Below are positions 38,152 to 47,348 of a DNA stretch of 64,000 nucleotides, piece after piece. Location: NCBI RefSeq assembly GCF_000344805.1, contig NC_020453.1, forward strand, positions 7,225,001-7,289,000, read 5' to 3'. Made by a program: the position numbers and the translations under genes. How positions within the stretch are numbered: the stretch's first letter is position 1; each line of letters begins with the position of its first letter. Under the pieces are notes generated by a model. The model was not told where the DNA came from and searched no databases. It saw only the letters and a list, made by a program, of their open reading frames with translations. The DNA comes from Bradyrhizobium oligotrophicum S58. GTDB taxonomy: Bacteria > Pseudomonadota > Alphaproteobacteria > Rhizobiales > Xanthobacteraceae.

Positions 38152-39300
38152 TCAGGCGACCGTGCTCTTGAGCGCGGTTGCCGCCGAGGCGTAGCCGCCC
38201 TGCGCGCCATCGATGAAATGAACGTGATCGGGGCGGATGGCTGACGGCGTGAAGCAGGTCATCATCGCCGCATCCTGCCGATGCAGCCCGTAGCGGACGA
38301 GGCCGTGTGACGCCGCGGCGCCGAGGCGCCGCTCCAGCTCCAGCGCCAGCTCTTCGGTACAATCCAGGATCATGCGCAGCGCATCGTCGTATTTTCGGAA
38401 GTCGGAGTTCTCGACCAGCTGCTGCTTGTAGAGATCCGGAATGAACCCGCCCATGCTGATGCCGAACCGCATCACCGCGTAGACGAACAGCGTGCGACCG
38501 AGCACGCGAGCCCAGCGTGCCACGCGGGGACCGCGCGCGGCGCGGACCTCGTAGGCGAACCCTTGCGGCGGCCATCGCAGTGCCGGCCCGCCAGAGGGCA
38601 CCGGCCGCCCGGCATCGGGGCTGCGCTCCGTCAGCTTGATGATGTCCTCGATGACATTTCGATAGGCCGAAGTATCTGCGCCCGCAGCCGGCAGCACCAG
38701 TACGGAGAGAATGAGACCGCGCGCCGACGGGATCTCCTCGAACCGGCAGGACAGTCCGGACAGATCAGGCTGCGCGCCGGACGGCGCCGGGGAAATGGCG
38801 AACTCGCCGCGCTTCATCGCCGCCTCGGCCCAGCCCAGGCCGCCGCCTGAAAACATCGCGTAGGACAAATTGGGCGACGGACCGTAGCGCGCGACGCGCA
38901 CGTCGAGCCCCTGCGCACGGATCGCGCTGACCGGCACGAGCGCGATCCGCATCGAGAGGCCGAGATCCTCGCTCACCCACGTGGCGGTGGCCGCAAGGGC
39001 CTCGCGCGCGGCCGCCGCGTCATCGGGCCCGACGGCAAAGCTCGCGCCGTCGCCGCCGAACACGAACGGGAATTCACGCCCCTCCAGCGCATTGGTGACG
39101 GCGGCGATGATGGCCGCCCCGGCCATGTTGACCGCCTTGTAGCGCCTGTCGGCGATCGCCTTCGTGGACTCGACGATGTCGGCGACGCCGACCATCCAAT
39201 CGTCCGGAACCGGCTTGTAGAGCTGTGGCTCCATCAGGCGCGCAAAGCCGCGAAACACCGGGATCGCGGCATAGTAGTCCACGGCGCTGGTGTTCGACAT
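38152..39300 (-). CDS. DUF3095 protein with nucleotide-cyclase-like motifs
   Basis: This 382-residue cytoplasmic protein of the DUF3095 family has two segments that look like the metal-binding sites of class III nucleotidyl cyclases: VADIVESTKAIADRRYKAVN (about 38-57) with an Asp and Thr, and FVFGGDGASFAV (about 79-90) with a second Asp. These are what the cyclase fold uses to hold two Mg2+ ions. The C-terminal half has no recognised domain. Cyclase activity is an inference; the family is uncharacterised to my knowledge. Confidence 0.78.
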   Translation of the reverse strand: MSNTSAVDYYAAIPVFRGFARLMEPQLYKPVPDDWMVGVADIVESTKAIADRRYKAVNMAGAAIIAAVTNALEGREFPFVFGGDGASFAVGPDDAAAAREALAATATWVSEDLGLSMRIALVPVSAIRAQGLDVRVARYGPSPNLSYAMFSGGGLGWAEAAMKRGEFAISPAPSGAQPDLSGLSCRFEEIPSARGLILSVLVLPAAGADTSAYRNVIEDIIKLTERSPDAGRPVPSGGPALRWPPQGFAYEVRAARGPRVARWARVLGRTLFVYAVMRFGISMGGFIPDLYKQQLVENSDFRKYDDALRMILDCTEELALELERRLGAAASHGLVRYGLHRQDAAMMTCFTPSAIRPDHVHFIDGAQGGYASAATALKSTVA

Positions 39301-39442
39301 CGCGAGGTCATCCGTCCGGAATGCGCCTTCAATGGCGAGCTACGATCGTCCCTGTCAAGCGGGTTCAGACGGAATTTCCCCCCCTGCGGCCGCAATCGCC
39401 CGTGTTATCGAACCGTTCGCATGGCGGTGCTAGGCTCATGGC

Positions 39443-40246
39443 ATGAGCACCGAAGCCCCACTTGTCCCGCAACTCGTCGCCCACGCGATGCAGATCGCGG
39501 ACCGCATCAATACCGCCGGTTTCGAAGGCCAGGTGCTGTCGGCGACACCGCTTGCGGTCCGCATCGGCGAGACCGGGATCGCGGTGGTCTTCCGCTATGG
39601 CGTCGTCGTCTTCATCGGCCTGTCGGTCGCCGAGGAGATCAACTTCCTCGACCGGCTGAGCGCGCGGCTGTTCGGCCCGATCGCGCCCCACGAAGAAGAG
39701 ACGGCCAAGGTCCAGGTGGCGCGCGAATCCGAGGAGCCGATCCCGGTCGGCGGTCCGATCCTGGTGAAAGAGCTGTCGCTGGAGCGATTGCTGATCGTCG
39801 CCGATGCGCTCGCCAAGAGCGTCGTGCTCGGCCGCAGCGAGCGCGAGATCGCCAATGTGTTCGACACGATCGAGCCGTTCGCGCGCGAGCTCGCGTCGTT
39901 GGGACGGACATCCAAGAGCCGCGTCGCGATGCTCAAGCTTCTCGGCGAGGCGCTGCTGGTGCAGCACCGCGTCTCCGGCCGCGTGGCGGTCGGCGAGAAG
40001 CCCGACGTGTTGTGGGACCGGCCCGATCTCGAACGTCTCTATGCAAGGCTCGAAGACGAGTATGAGTTGAGGGAGCGTGAGGAAACGCTCAACCGCAAGC
40101 TCGCCGTGATCGCCGAGACGGCGACGACTCTCGCCGACATCATCGACACCAAGCGCTCGCTGCGCCTCGAGATCATCGTCGTCATCCTGATCGCGTGCGA
40201 GATCGTGCTCGGCTTCTATGAGATCTTTGCCCGCGGCGGACATTGA
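39443..40246 (+). CDS. RMD1/DUF155-family membrane protein
   Basis: This 267-residue protein has the typical C-terminal signature of the DUF155 (Rmd1/RMND1, YagE) family: WDRPDLERLYARLEDEYEL (about 193-211), then ETLNRKLAVIAETATTLADI and a final membrane helix (LEIIVVILIACEIVLGFYEI). Eukaryotic relatives support mitochondrial translation or are membrane-anchored; the bacterial role is unknown. Confidence 0.88.
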   Translation: MSTEAPLVPQLVAHAMQIADRINTAGFEGQVLSATPLAVRIGETGIAVVFRYGVVVFIGLSVAEEINFLDRLSARLFGPIAPHEEETAKVQVARESEEPIPVGGPILVKELSLERLLIVADALAKSVVLGRSEREIANVFDTIEPFARELASLGRTSKSRVAMLKLLGEALLVQHRVSGRVAVGEKPDVLWDRPDLERLYARLEDEYELREREETLNRKLAVIAETATTLADIIDTKRSLRLEIIVVILIACEIVLGFYEIFARGGH

Positions 40247-40345
40247 TCCGGCCGGCTGCCACGGACATGTCATAGATCCCTGGTTGTATTTCCTGATCGG
40301 CTCCCTATCATCCGAGGGAGCCCGTCCACGATCGGGAAGAGCCCC

Positions 40346-41194
40346 ATGAGACGTCCTGCTGCATGCGCCACCGTCCGCACCTGGCAGGTGGCCGGTGCCG
40401 CAATCTCGTTCACATTGGTCGCGGCGCTTCCGGCCGCGCCGGCGCGGGCCGCCGCCGATCCCGTCACGGCCTGCACTGCCCTCGACATCTGCTATTGCGT
40501 CCATCAGGAGTTCAAGGAGACAATCGGCGCGAACGTCGCGCGGGTGCGCAAGCTGATCGCCGATCAGCGCGCCCAGGGCAAGGCGATCGGCTATCTCAGC
40601 GTGCCGCTGTCGGCGGCCGGCGGCGGTGCGTTCGTCGTGAACACGGCGATCGCTGCCCGGATCGCGGAGCGCGTGACCGAGCGCTTCGGTCCTCGGTCCG
40701 TGTTCGTGCTGAATCCCGGCGCCGAGGGTGGCGACGGCATGCAGGGCGCCAGCGGCGCCGACTACATGTACATGTGGACGCAGATTCTCGAAGGCGAGAA
40801 CGGCCTCGGCGAGGCCTTCGACTTCGTCTACTTCTCCGGACCCAGCGACTTCGCGAAGTATTTCGAGCTCACCGGGACCCACGATTTCGAGCGGCTCGAA
40901 GCCTGGTTCGACGACAAGATCGCACCGGATCCGAAGTACAAGGAGGCGATCGCCAATGGCAGCCTGACGCGCGCCGGCTTCCGCAACTACTACGGCCTGC
41001 GGGCCTCAGTCGCATTCAGCTATGGTTCACACGACGAGTGGAACATTGCGCGCATGATCAACGATCGGCGCCGGGGTGCGACGGATTATGGCATCGCCAA
41101 CCAGCTTGCGGTGGTCTTCGATGGCCAGCCGGTGTCCCCTGGGGGTTATGAGACGCCGACCGCCGCGGGCGATGTCGGCCGTTGCGTCAAATAG
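40346..41194 (+). CDS. Exported protein of unknown function
   Basis: This 282-residue protein has an N-terminal signal (about 1-36, hydrophobic VAGAAISFTLVAALPAA, cleavage near ARAAADP). The mature protein has Cys at about 43, 49 and 51 (CTALDICYC) and near the C-terminus (GRCVK). No family is recognised. The alpha/beta character (KAIGYLSVPLSA, FGPRSVFVLNPGAEGG, EAFDFVYFSGPSDF) suggests an enzyme-like fold. GGGAAGAG precedes the ATG. Confidence 0.7.
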   Translation: MRRPAACATVRTWQVAGAAISFTLVAALPAAPARAAADPVTACTALDICYCVHQEFKETIGANVARVRKLIADQRAQGKAIGYLSVPLSAAGGGAFVVNTAIAARIAERVTERFGPRSVFVLNPGAEGGDGMQGASGADYMYMWTQILEGENGLGEAFDFVYFSGPSDFAKYFELTGTHDFERLEAWFDDKIAPDPKYKEAIANGSLTRAGFRNYYGLRASVAFSYGSHDEWNIARMINDRRRGATDYGIANQLAVVFDGQPVSPGGYETPTAAGDVGRCVK

Positions 41195-41222
41195 ACAGGG
41201 ACGCGACGTCCCGCCTCGCACC

Positions 41223-41939
41223 TCACTCCAGCGCGCTGACGTTCCAGGTCGCGTGACGGACGCCGGGCAGCTTCGCGAGCTCCGCCGTGACCCGGTCGAG
41301 CTCTGCCGTGTCGGCCGCAAGCGGCACCAGCGTAGCGGTGATCTCCGCGAGGTCGTCGGAGCGGTAGGCCACCTCGGTCTCGCGCACGGGATATTTGGCG
41401 GCATCGAGCCGCTCATCCAGGGCCTCGCGCAATTCGGCGGCATGCAGGACATCGGTGGTCACGACGATCTCGTAGTTGGCCTCGGAGGTCGCGGCATTGA
41501 GCGGAATGCGGTCGATCGCATTGACCAGCGGCCGCAGCAGCGTGTTGCCGGCCAGCACGAACACGGTCAGCGCGACCGATTGCGCGATCAGGTCGGCACC
41601 GGCACAGGCGCCCACCGCGGCCGAAGCCCACAACGTCGCCGCCGTGTTGAGACCGCGGACGTTCATGCCCTCCTTCATGATCGTGCCGGCGCCGAGAAAG
41701 CCGATGCCCGAGACCACATAGGCGATGATCCGCACCGCACCGTCGGCGCCGGTGAGCCGGTTGCCGATATCGACGAAGGCGGCCGCGCCGACCGCGACCA
41801 GGACGTTGGTGCGCAGGCCGGCGCTGCGCTGCCGGTATTGCCGCTCGGCACCGATCAGCGTGCCGAGCACGAAGGCAGTGAACAGGCTGACCAGCGTATC
41901 GAGGAAATCGTAGAGCTGAAAGGTGTGCAGGAATCGCAT
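41223..41939 (-). CDS. MgtC/SapB-family membrane protein
   Basis: This 238-residue protein has five N-terminal helices bearing the MgtC core (LGTLIGAERQYRQRSAGLRT about 25-44; YVVSGIGFLGAGTIMKEG about 74-91) and a C-terminal ACT-like cytoplasmic domain (about 150-238). MgtC proteins support growth at low Mg2+ and modulate F-ATPase in some pathogens. An FNR/FixK-type box lies about 100 bp upstream at 42040. Confidence 0.9.
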   Translation of the reverse strand: MRFLHTFQLYDFLDTLVSLFTAFVLGTLIGAERQYRQRSAGLRTNVLVAVGAAAFVDIGNRLTGADGAVRIIAYVVSGIGFLGAGTIMKEGMNVRGLNTAATLWASAAVGACAGADLIAQSVALTVFVLAGNTLLRPLVNAIDRIPLNAATSEANYEIVVTTDVLHAAELREALDERLDAAKYPVRETEVAYRSDDLAEITATLVPLAADTAELDRVTAELAKLPGVRHATWNVSALE

Positions 41940-42039
41940 GGGTAACCGCTTGTCTATGGATCACGCGGATGGCCGTCGGGCGACGGCCACGCGGAGGGCG
42001 GCCGGACCGCCGCGAGAACGCCGCTTTCTTAGGACGTCC

Positions 42040-42053
42040 TTGATCGAAATCAA
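42040..42053. promoter_or_regulatory. FNR/FixK-type box (anaerobox) between mgtC and the RHH gene
   Basis: TTGATCGAAATCAA matches TTGAT-N4-ATCAA perfectly. A start site 40 bp from its centre would fall at about 42006 for mgtC (67-base leader), or at about 42087 for the RHH gene, which would then need to start at the ATG at 42101 or 42113. The target is ambiguous. Confidence 0.65.
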
Positions 42054-42085
42054 ATCCTATTCCCTCCAGCATATTTTAGGTTGAT

Positions 42086-42487
42086 ATGATCAACAGGCAG
42101 ATGACGCCGACGATGACGCCATTGTCCGACACGCGAAAGGATCACAGCCCCGCCGTCAGGCTGGGGCATGACGCGGTGAGCGCGGTGAAGCTGTCGCAGG
42201 AGCTCACCGCCGACATCGATGCCTGGGCCGAGACGCACCAGATCACGCGCTCCGATGCCATCAGCCAGTTGCTCACGATCGGCCTGCATGCATCGCGCCC
42301 GGCGGCATCCCTCCAGCCCCAGCTGAAGGATCCGATCACGATCGAGCAGAATGCGATCCGCCAGATCGACCAGATGCTCGATCCGGCGCTGCCGGCGGAC
42401 GAGCGGGAGCGGCGGATTCGCCGGCTGATCGATGGGCCGGCGGAATTTGCCGGCGAGCGGATCGATCTGCCGAAACCTTACGGCTGA
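42086..42487 (+). CDS. Ribbon-helix-helix-like small protein
   Basis: This protein of up to 133 residues has a segment VKLSQELTADIDAWAETHQI followed by TRSDAISQLLTIGL (about 34-67), which fits a ribbon-helix-helix DNA-binding fold: strand, helix, turn, helix. The rest is charged and helical. ATG codons at 42101 and 42113 are alternative starts. It converges with the P1B ATPase gene with one base between stops and has an FNR/FixK box upstream, so a link to metal or oxygen control is possible. No named family is assigned. Confidence 0.65.
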   Translation: MINRQMTPTMTPLSDTRKDHSPAVRLGHDAVSAVKLSQELTADIDAWAETHQITRSDAISQLLTIGLHASRPAASLQPQLKDPITIEQNAIRQIDQMLDPALPADERERRIRRLIDGPAEFAGERIDLPKPYG

Positions 42488-42488
42488 G

Positions 42489-44783
42489 TTACGCGGCCGA
42501 GCGTGCCGCCACGGCCTCGTAGATGTCGTCCTCCTGCGCGGTGTGCATGCGCACCAGCGTCTCGATCGCCTCGATCACGCGCTGGGCATCGCGGATCAGA
42601 TAGCGGTCGACATGCTCGGACGGCAGATCCTCGGTGAGGCGGCCGAGCAACCGCGCCAGATGCAGGATCTCGCGATGCGCCCGGCTCATCGCCGACAGGC
42701 CATGGCTGTCCTGCAGTAGCCGCGCGAGTCTGGGATACACCGAGCCTTCGTCGTCACGCTCATGGGCGACGACCTGGTCCTGGACGACGGCGTTGGCCTG
42801 TCCGATCAGGATGATGGCCTGTTCGGGCTCCGCCTCGTCGAGCGCATCGACGATCGCGCGCAGGCGATCGAGCCCGCGCAACAACGCCTGATGATCATGC
42901 CGCAGCCCGCTTCCGTCTTCCGCGGTGATCCGGCCGGCCTTGCCGCGGCCGGCGGGCAGCAGCGCCCGTAGCGCGTTGAGGATGACGGCGACGTCGATGG
43001 CCTCCTGGACCAAAGCGGCAGGCACCGGCTGCAGCACTCCAAAGGCCGCCGCGCCCATCGCGATGAACGACAGCGCCATGCCGGCAATGATGCTCTCGAG
43101 CGCAATGCGCCGGGCGCGCTGCGCGATCACGATCGCCTCGCCGACGCGGTCGAGCCGGTCGGCGAGAATGACGACATCGGCCGCTTCCGACGAGGCGCTG
43201 GCGCCGCGGGCGCCGAGCGCGATGCCGACATCGGCCGAAGCCAGCGCCGGGGCATCGTTGATGCCGTCGCCGACCATGATGGTCGGATGCAGCCGCTGCT
43301 CGCTCTTGACCGCGTCGACCTTGTCGGAGGGAACGCGGTCGGCGAGCACCGCGTCGAGGTCCAGCGCGGCGCCGATCGCCTGGGCGGCGGCGGCGCGGTC
43401 CCCGGTCACCATCACCATGCGCGCGATGCCGGCCTCGCGCAGCCAGCGGATGGCGCGCGGCGTGTCGGCGCGCAATTCGTCGGCCAGCAGCAGCGCGCCG
43501 ATCAGCCGCCCCTCCATGGCGATGAACACGATCAGCGCCGAGCGCCAGGATGCACGGCGGATGGCGCGCGCCGCCCAAGGCGGCGGAGTGCGATTGCCGA
43601 GCACGAGGTCGCGCGAGCCGGCGCTGATCCGGCGGCCGTCGATGACCCCTTCGAGACCGGAGCCCATGGTCTCCCGCACCGCCTCCGGCACCTTCAGCTT
43701 CAGCCCACGGTCGCGGCCGGCCTGGACGATGGCATGCGCGACGACGTGGTGCGAGGCCTGCTCCAGCGAGGCGCAGAGCAAGAGGACGGCGTCGGCGTCC
43801 TCGCCCGGCGCGGCCTCCACCGACAGCAGGCGCGCGCCACCGACCGTGAGCGTGCCGGTCTTGTCGAACAGCACGGTATGGGCACGGGCCAGCGCTTCCA
43901 GCTTGCCGCCGCCCTTCACCAGGATGCCGCTGCGCGCCGCCTGCGCGACGCCTGCAATGAAGGCCACGGGCGCGGCCAGGATCAGCGGACATGGCGTCGC
44001 GGCGACCATCACGGCAAGGCTCCGGATCACGTCACCGGACGCAAAATAGGCAGCCGCCGCGATGGCGAGGCTCACCGGCAGAAAGATCAGCGCATAGCGG
44101 TCGGCAAGCCGCACGAATGGCGCCTTCGCGGTCTGCGCCCCCGTCACCAGCTTGACGATGCCCGCATAGGTGCTCTCGCCCGCCGTGGCCGTGACCGACA
44201 GCTCGAACGTCTCGCCGGCATTGAGCGAGCCCGACAGGATCGCCATGCCGCGCGTCTTCGTAACCGGGATCGGCTCGCCCGTCAGTGCGGATTCATCGAC
44301 CACGGCCATGGTCGTCTGCACCACGCCGTCGACCGGGACGATCTCGCCGGCGCGAACCATCAGCCGATCACCGACGTTAACATCGGCAACCGGAACATCC
44401 TCGATCTGATCGTCACGCCAACGATGCGCCTGGCGCGGCGCCCGATCCACCAGCGCACGCAGATCATGCTCGGCGCGGGCGACGGCGATGTCCTCGAGCA
44501 CGTTGCCGCCGGAATACATCAACGCCACCACCGCACCAGCCAGGGGCTCGCCGAGGATGATCGCCGCGCTCATCGACACCAGCGCGATCGCATCGACGCC
44601 GATGCGCCCGGCCAGGACATCGCGGACGATCGAAACCACGAGGCCGGCGATGACGGGAACGGTGGAGGCCGTGAAGGCGACAGCAGCAAAATCGGGACGG
44701 CCGATCGCATGCGCGAGGCCGCCCGCGGCGAGGCCCGCGATGGCGATTGCGACGAGGGTCCACCGCAGAATGCGTTCGAACAT
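42489..44783 (-). CDS. P1B-5-type metal ATPase with C-terminal hemerythrin domain (Nia-like)
   Basis: This 764-residue heavy-metal P-type ATPase lacks an N-terminal metal-binding domain. The phosphorylation motif is DKTGTLT (about 311-317), the hinge GDGINDAP (about 508), and the membrane metal motif is TPCPLILAAP rather than CPC or SPC. The last 140 residues form a hemerythrin-like domain with His/Glu ligands in LRHDHQALL, VAHERDDEGSVY, SRAHREILH and VRMHTAQEDDIYE. TPC plus hemerythrin defines P1B-5 ATPases such as Sinorhizobium Nia, which handles Ni2+ and Fe2+. A FixK-type box is well placed upstream. Confidence 0.88.
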   Translation of the reverse strand: MFERILRWTLVAIAIAGLAAGGLAHAIGRPDFAAVAFTASTVPVIAGLVVSIVRDVLAGRIGVDAIALVSMSAAIILGEPLAGAVVALMYSGGNVLEDIAVARAEHDLRALVDRAPRQAHRWRDDQIEDVPVADVNVGDRLMVRAGEIVPVDGVVQTTMAVVDESALTGEPIPVTKTRGMAILSGSLNAGETFELSVTATAGESTYAGIVKLVTGAQTAKAPFVRLADRYALIFLPVSLAIAAAAYFASGDVIRSLAVMVAATPCPLILAAPVAFIAGVAQAARSGILVKGGGKLEALARAHTVLFDKTGTLTVGGARLLSVEAAPGEDADAVLLLCASLEQASHHVVAHAIVQAGRDRGLKLKVPEAVRETMGSGLEGVIDGRRISAGSRDLVLGNRTPPPWAARAIRRASWRSALIVFIAMEGRLIGALLLADELRADTPRAIRWLREAGIARMVMVTGDRAAAAQAIGAALDLDAVLADRVPSDKVDAVKSEQRLHPTIMVGDGINDAPALASADVGIALGARGASASSEAADVVILADRLDRVGEAIVIAQRARRIALESIIAGMALSFIAMGAAAFGVLQPVPAALVQEAIDVAVILNALRALLPAGRGKAGRITAEDGSGLRHDHQALLRGLDRLRAIVDALDEAEPEQAIILIGQANAVVQDQVVAHERDDEGSVYPRLARLLQDSHGLSAMSRAHREILHLARLLGRLTEDLPSEHVDRYLIRDAQRVIEAIETLVRMHTAQEDDIYEAVAARSAA

Positions 44784-44836
44784 CAAGAGGGTTCCGGATT
44801 GCGCCGGCACTATCGCTGCTGCGGCGCTTTCGGCGC

Positions 44837-44850
44837 TTGAGCGAAATCAA
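44837..44850 (-). promoter_or_regulatory. FNR/FixK-type box of the P1B-5 ATPase gene
   Basis: TTGAGCGAAATCAA keeps the TTGA-N6-TCAA core and differs at one inner base from the perfect TTGAT-N4-ATCAA. Its centre is 60 bp before the ATG, so a start site 40 bp downstream would leave a 20-base leader, ideal geometry for FixK/FNR activation under low oxygen. Confidence 0.65.
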
Positions 44851-44891
44851 CCGCTGGCGCCGCACGGACCTGCGAGCCGGACGCAATGGCC

Positions 44892-45623
44892 TCAGGCGGT
44901 GCTGCCGGCATCCACCGTCAGTACGGTGCCGGTGACGTTGCGACCGCCATCTCCGAGCAAGTATTCGACCATCGCCGCGACGTCGCCGGTGTCAGGGAGC
45001 CGCCGCAAGGCGCTGCGGCCGGCGATGCGCCGCTGCTGCTCCTCGTCCATGCTCTGCGTCAGTTCGGTGGCGATGAAGCCCGGCGCGATCGCGTTCACGG
45101 TGATGCCGACCTTGCCGACCTCGCGCGCGAGCGACCGCGTGAAGCCGTTGGCGGCCGCCTTGGTCGCTCCGTAGACCGAGAGGCCGTTATAGCCGGTGCT
45201 GGCGATGATCGAGGAGATGTTGACGATGCGGCCCTCGCCTGCGGCCATCATGTGGCGCACGACGTATTTGGTCAGGATCATCGGCGCCAGCACGTTGAGC
45301 CGCACCAGATCCTCGATCTCGGAATTGTGCATGGTCGCGAGCAGGCCTTCGGTGCCGATGCCCGCATTGTTGACGAGGCCATAGATCGGGCCGTGCTCGT
45401 CGCGCACCGACTTCACGAAAGCTGGAATCGCGTCGGTGACACTGAGGTCGCAGGCGCGGAAATGAATGCCGGCGCTGCTGGCGCTGAACTCGGCGATCGC
45501 CGCGCGCAGCTCCTCGCTCTCGCGACGAGCAACGGCGATGACGTCGAAGCCGGCGCCTGCGAGCCGGCGCGCGATGGCGAGCCCGATGCCGCGGCTGCCG
45601 CCGGTGACGAGCACGTTACGCAT
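44892..45623 (-). CDS. 3-oxoacyl-ACP reductase-like SDR
   Basis: This 243-residue short-chain dehydrogenase has NADP-binding TGGSRGIGLAIARRLAGAG (about 7-25), NNAG (about 87), and catalytic Ser-Tyr-Lys in NISSIIAS and YGATKAAA (about 138-158). Its similarity to FabG and its position after a carrier protein and an acyl-activating ligase suggest it reduces a beta-keto or related acyl group on the carrier. It overlaps the ligase gene by 8 bp. Confidence 0.9.
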   Translation of the reverse strand: MRNVLVTGGSRGIGLAIARRLAGAGFDVIAVARRESEELRAAIAEFSASSAGIHFRACDLSVTDAIPAFVKSVRDEHGPIYGLVNNAGIGTEGLLATMHNSEIEDLVRLNVLAPMILTKYVVRHMMAAGEGRIVNISSIIASTGYNGLSVYGATKAAANGFTRSLAREVGKVGITVNAIAPGFIATELTQSMDEEQQRRIAGRSALRRLPDTGDVAAMVEYLLGDGGRNVTGTVLTVDAGSTA

Positions 45624-47010
45624 CGGCGCGCGCCAGCTTGCCGGCCGGGGTGACGTCGAGCGCCGGCACGAAGCGGATCATTGCGGGCACCTTGTGAGCC
45701 GCGAGACGTGCGCGACATTCGGCGAGGATGTCGCGGCGCACGGCGTCGGCCCGCGCCGGATCAGCCTCTGGAGTCAGCACGACTTCAGCAACGACGATGC
45801 CGCCGGTGATCGGGCTGCGGCGCGACTTGGCGCGCGACATCCGCACTTCCGGATGGCCATTGATCACGGCCTCGATCTCTTCGGGATGGACCTTGAGCCC
45901 GCCGACATTGATGATGCCGTTGCGGCGTCCGACGAAGTAGTAGCGCCCGCCGCGCAGCTCGACCATGTCGCCGGTGTCGACATAGCCGTCGCTGTCGGTC
46001 AGCGCGGCGGCCGCGCGCCCGACATAGGCATGAGCCGCACGCGAGGAACGGATGCGCAACGAGCCGTCGACGACCTTCATGTCGACGGCGCCGCGGCCTT
46101 CGCCGAGCAGCGTCGCGGGAAAACCCTCCAACCCGTCATTGACGGCGAAGCCGACGCCGGCCTCGGTCGAGGCATAGGCATGGCCGATCGAGGCCTGCGG
46201 AAATGCCTGCTTCAATCCGTCGAGCACGGCCTGATCGGCGATCTCGCCGGAGAGTCTTACATAGCGCGGCGCAAATTCAGCGACCGATCCGCTCATCAAT
46301 AGCTTGCGCCAATGCGACGGCGTTCCGGACATGTGCGTGACGCCGCGCGCGTTGAGGCGCGCGACGTGGTCGGCCAGCGCCTCGCCGGGATCCGACAGCA
46401 CCATCGAGCCGCCGCCGACGACGGCGCGCAGGAAGATCTGCAGCCCGCCATAGCGGCGGATGTCGTAGAAGGTCGCCCACACCGGGATCGCGTCGCCAGG
46501 GACCGGGCGATCGCCGATGATTGCGCCGCACAGGCCTTCCAGCGTATGGCCGACGATCTTCGGCGCGCCCGATGTGCCCGAGGTCAGCATCAGCCATTCG
46601 GTGGCGCGCACGGACTTTGTGGCCTCGGCAGATGGCTGCGGCAGGCCGACCGGGACGATGAGGTCCACCGCGCAATCGGAAAAGCGCGCCGGCTCGTCGG
46701 TGACGACGGCATCGATCTCTGCATCGGCGACGATGCCGGCGAGATGCTCGGCCTTGAGGTCCGGAGGGCACAGCAGCATGCGCCGGGCGACGCCATCGAT
46801 CTCGATCAGCGCGAGCCCGGCCAACAATTGGCCCGATGTCGCGATCAGAACCGAGCGGCCATCGAGTTCGTCACCGCGGTCACCCAGGCAGCACCCGCGC
46901 GACAACTTGGCGAGCGATATGACGCGACGCGGGTCGGAGATCGTCCGCTCGGTCAGCGCCGTGCCGAGATGGTCGCGCAGCGCGAAGACCTCACGCGGGG
47001 ACATTCTCAT
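45616..47010 (-). CDS. Acyl/aryl-adenylating ligase (ANL superfamily)
   Basis: This 464-residue AMP-forming ligase has the P-loop LMLTSGTSGAPKIVGHT (about 140-156), A5-type YASTEAG, TGDMVE (about 343), VGGLKVHPEEIE (A8) and the C-terminal lysine in TPAGKLARADA. It overlaps a discrete carrier-protein gene by 20 bp, so it probably loads an acid onto that carrier rather than CoA. It is shorter than usual (about 500), the N-terminal subdomain being reduced. The substrate acid is unknown. A second ATG two codons in is an alternative start. Confidence 0.87.
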   Translation of the reverse strand: MRMSPREVFALRDHLGTALTERTISDPRRVISLAKLSRGCCLGDRGDELDGRSVLIATSGQLLAGLALIEIDGVARRMLLCPPDLKAEHLAGIVADAEIDAVVTDEPARFSDCAVDLIVPVGLPQPSAEATKSVRATEWLMLTSGTSGAPKIVGHTLEGLCGAIIGDRPVPGDAIPVWATFYDIRRYGGLQIFLRAVVGGGSMVLSDPGEALADHVARLNARGVTHMSGTPSHWRKLLMSGSVAEFAPRYVRLSGEIADQAVLDGLKQAFPQASIGHAYASTEAGVGFAVNDGLEGFPATLLGEGRGAVDMKVVDGSLRIRSSRAAHAYVGRAAAALTDSDGYVDTGDMVELRGGRYYFVGRRNGIINVGGLKVHPEEIEAVINGHPEVRMSRAKSRRSPITGGIVVAEVVLTPEADPARADAVRRDILAECRARLAAHKVPAMIRFVPALDVTPAGKLARADA

Positions 47011-47236
47011 AGGCCCTGATGAAGTCGCCGATCGTATTCGGGAACGTCACGTCCTCGGACAGCGTGAACGGATCGACGCCGAGATCGTCTTCGAGGCGGG
47101 CGACCAGGATGGCGAAAGCGAGCGAGTCGAAGCCGGTCTCGTGCAGCGTCAATTCGTCCGTCAGCGGCGGCAGCTTGACCTTCTGCTCGTCCGCAATCTG
47201 CTTGATCGCTGCAATGATTCTCAACCGTACCGGCAT
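46991..47236 (-). CDS. Acyl/peptidyl carrier protein
   Basis: This 81-residue phosphopantetheine carrier has the attachment Ser in ETGFDSLAFAILVARLEDDL (Ser about 38). It is not the housekeeping AcpP, being less acidic and differing in sequence. It lies between the FATP-type ligase and the adenylating ligase, overlapping the latter by 20 bp. I start at ATG of MPVRLRIIAAIK; a GTG five codons upstream is weaker. It is likely the platform of the small pathway encoded here. Confidence 0.88.
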   Translation of the reverse strand: MPVRLRIIAAIKQIADEQKVKLPPLTDELTLHETGFDSLAFAILVARLEDDLGVDPFTLSEDVTFPNTIGDFIRAYENVPA

Positions 47237-47348
47237 GGCCCAATCCGTCACTGTTCAAACGATGCGGCCGACCATAGCGCCGGAAGGTGAAGGAATACGG
47301 ACAGCCACGGGATGTTTCGGGACCGTTGGTAAATGCCCGTCATGGCCT

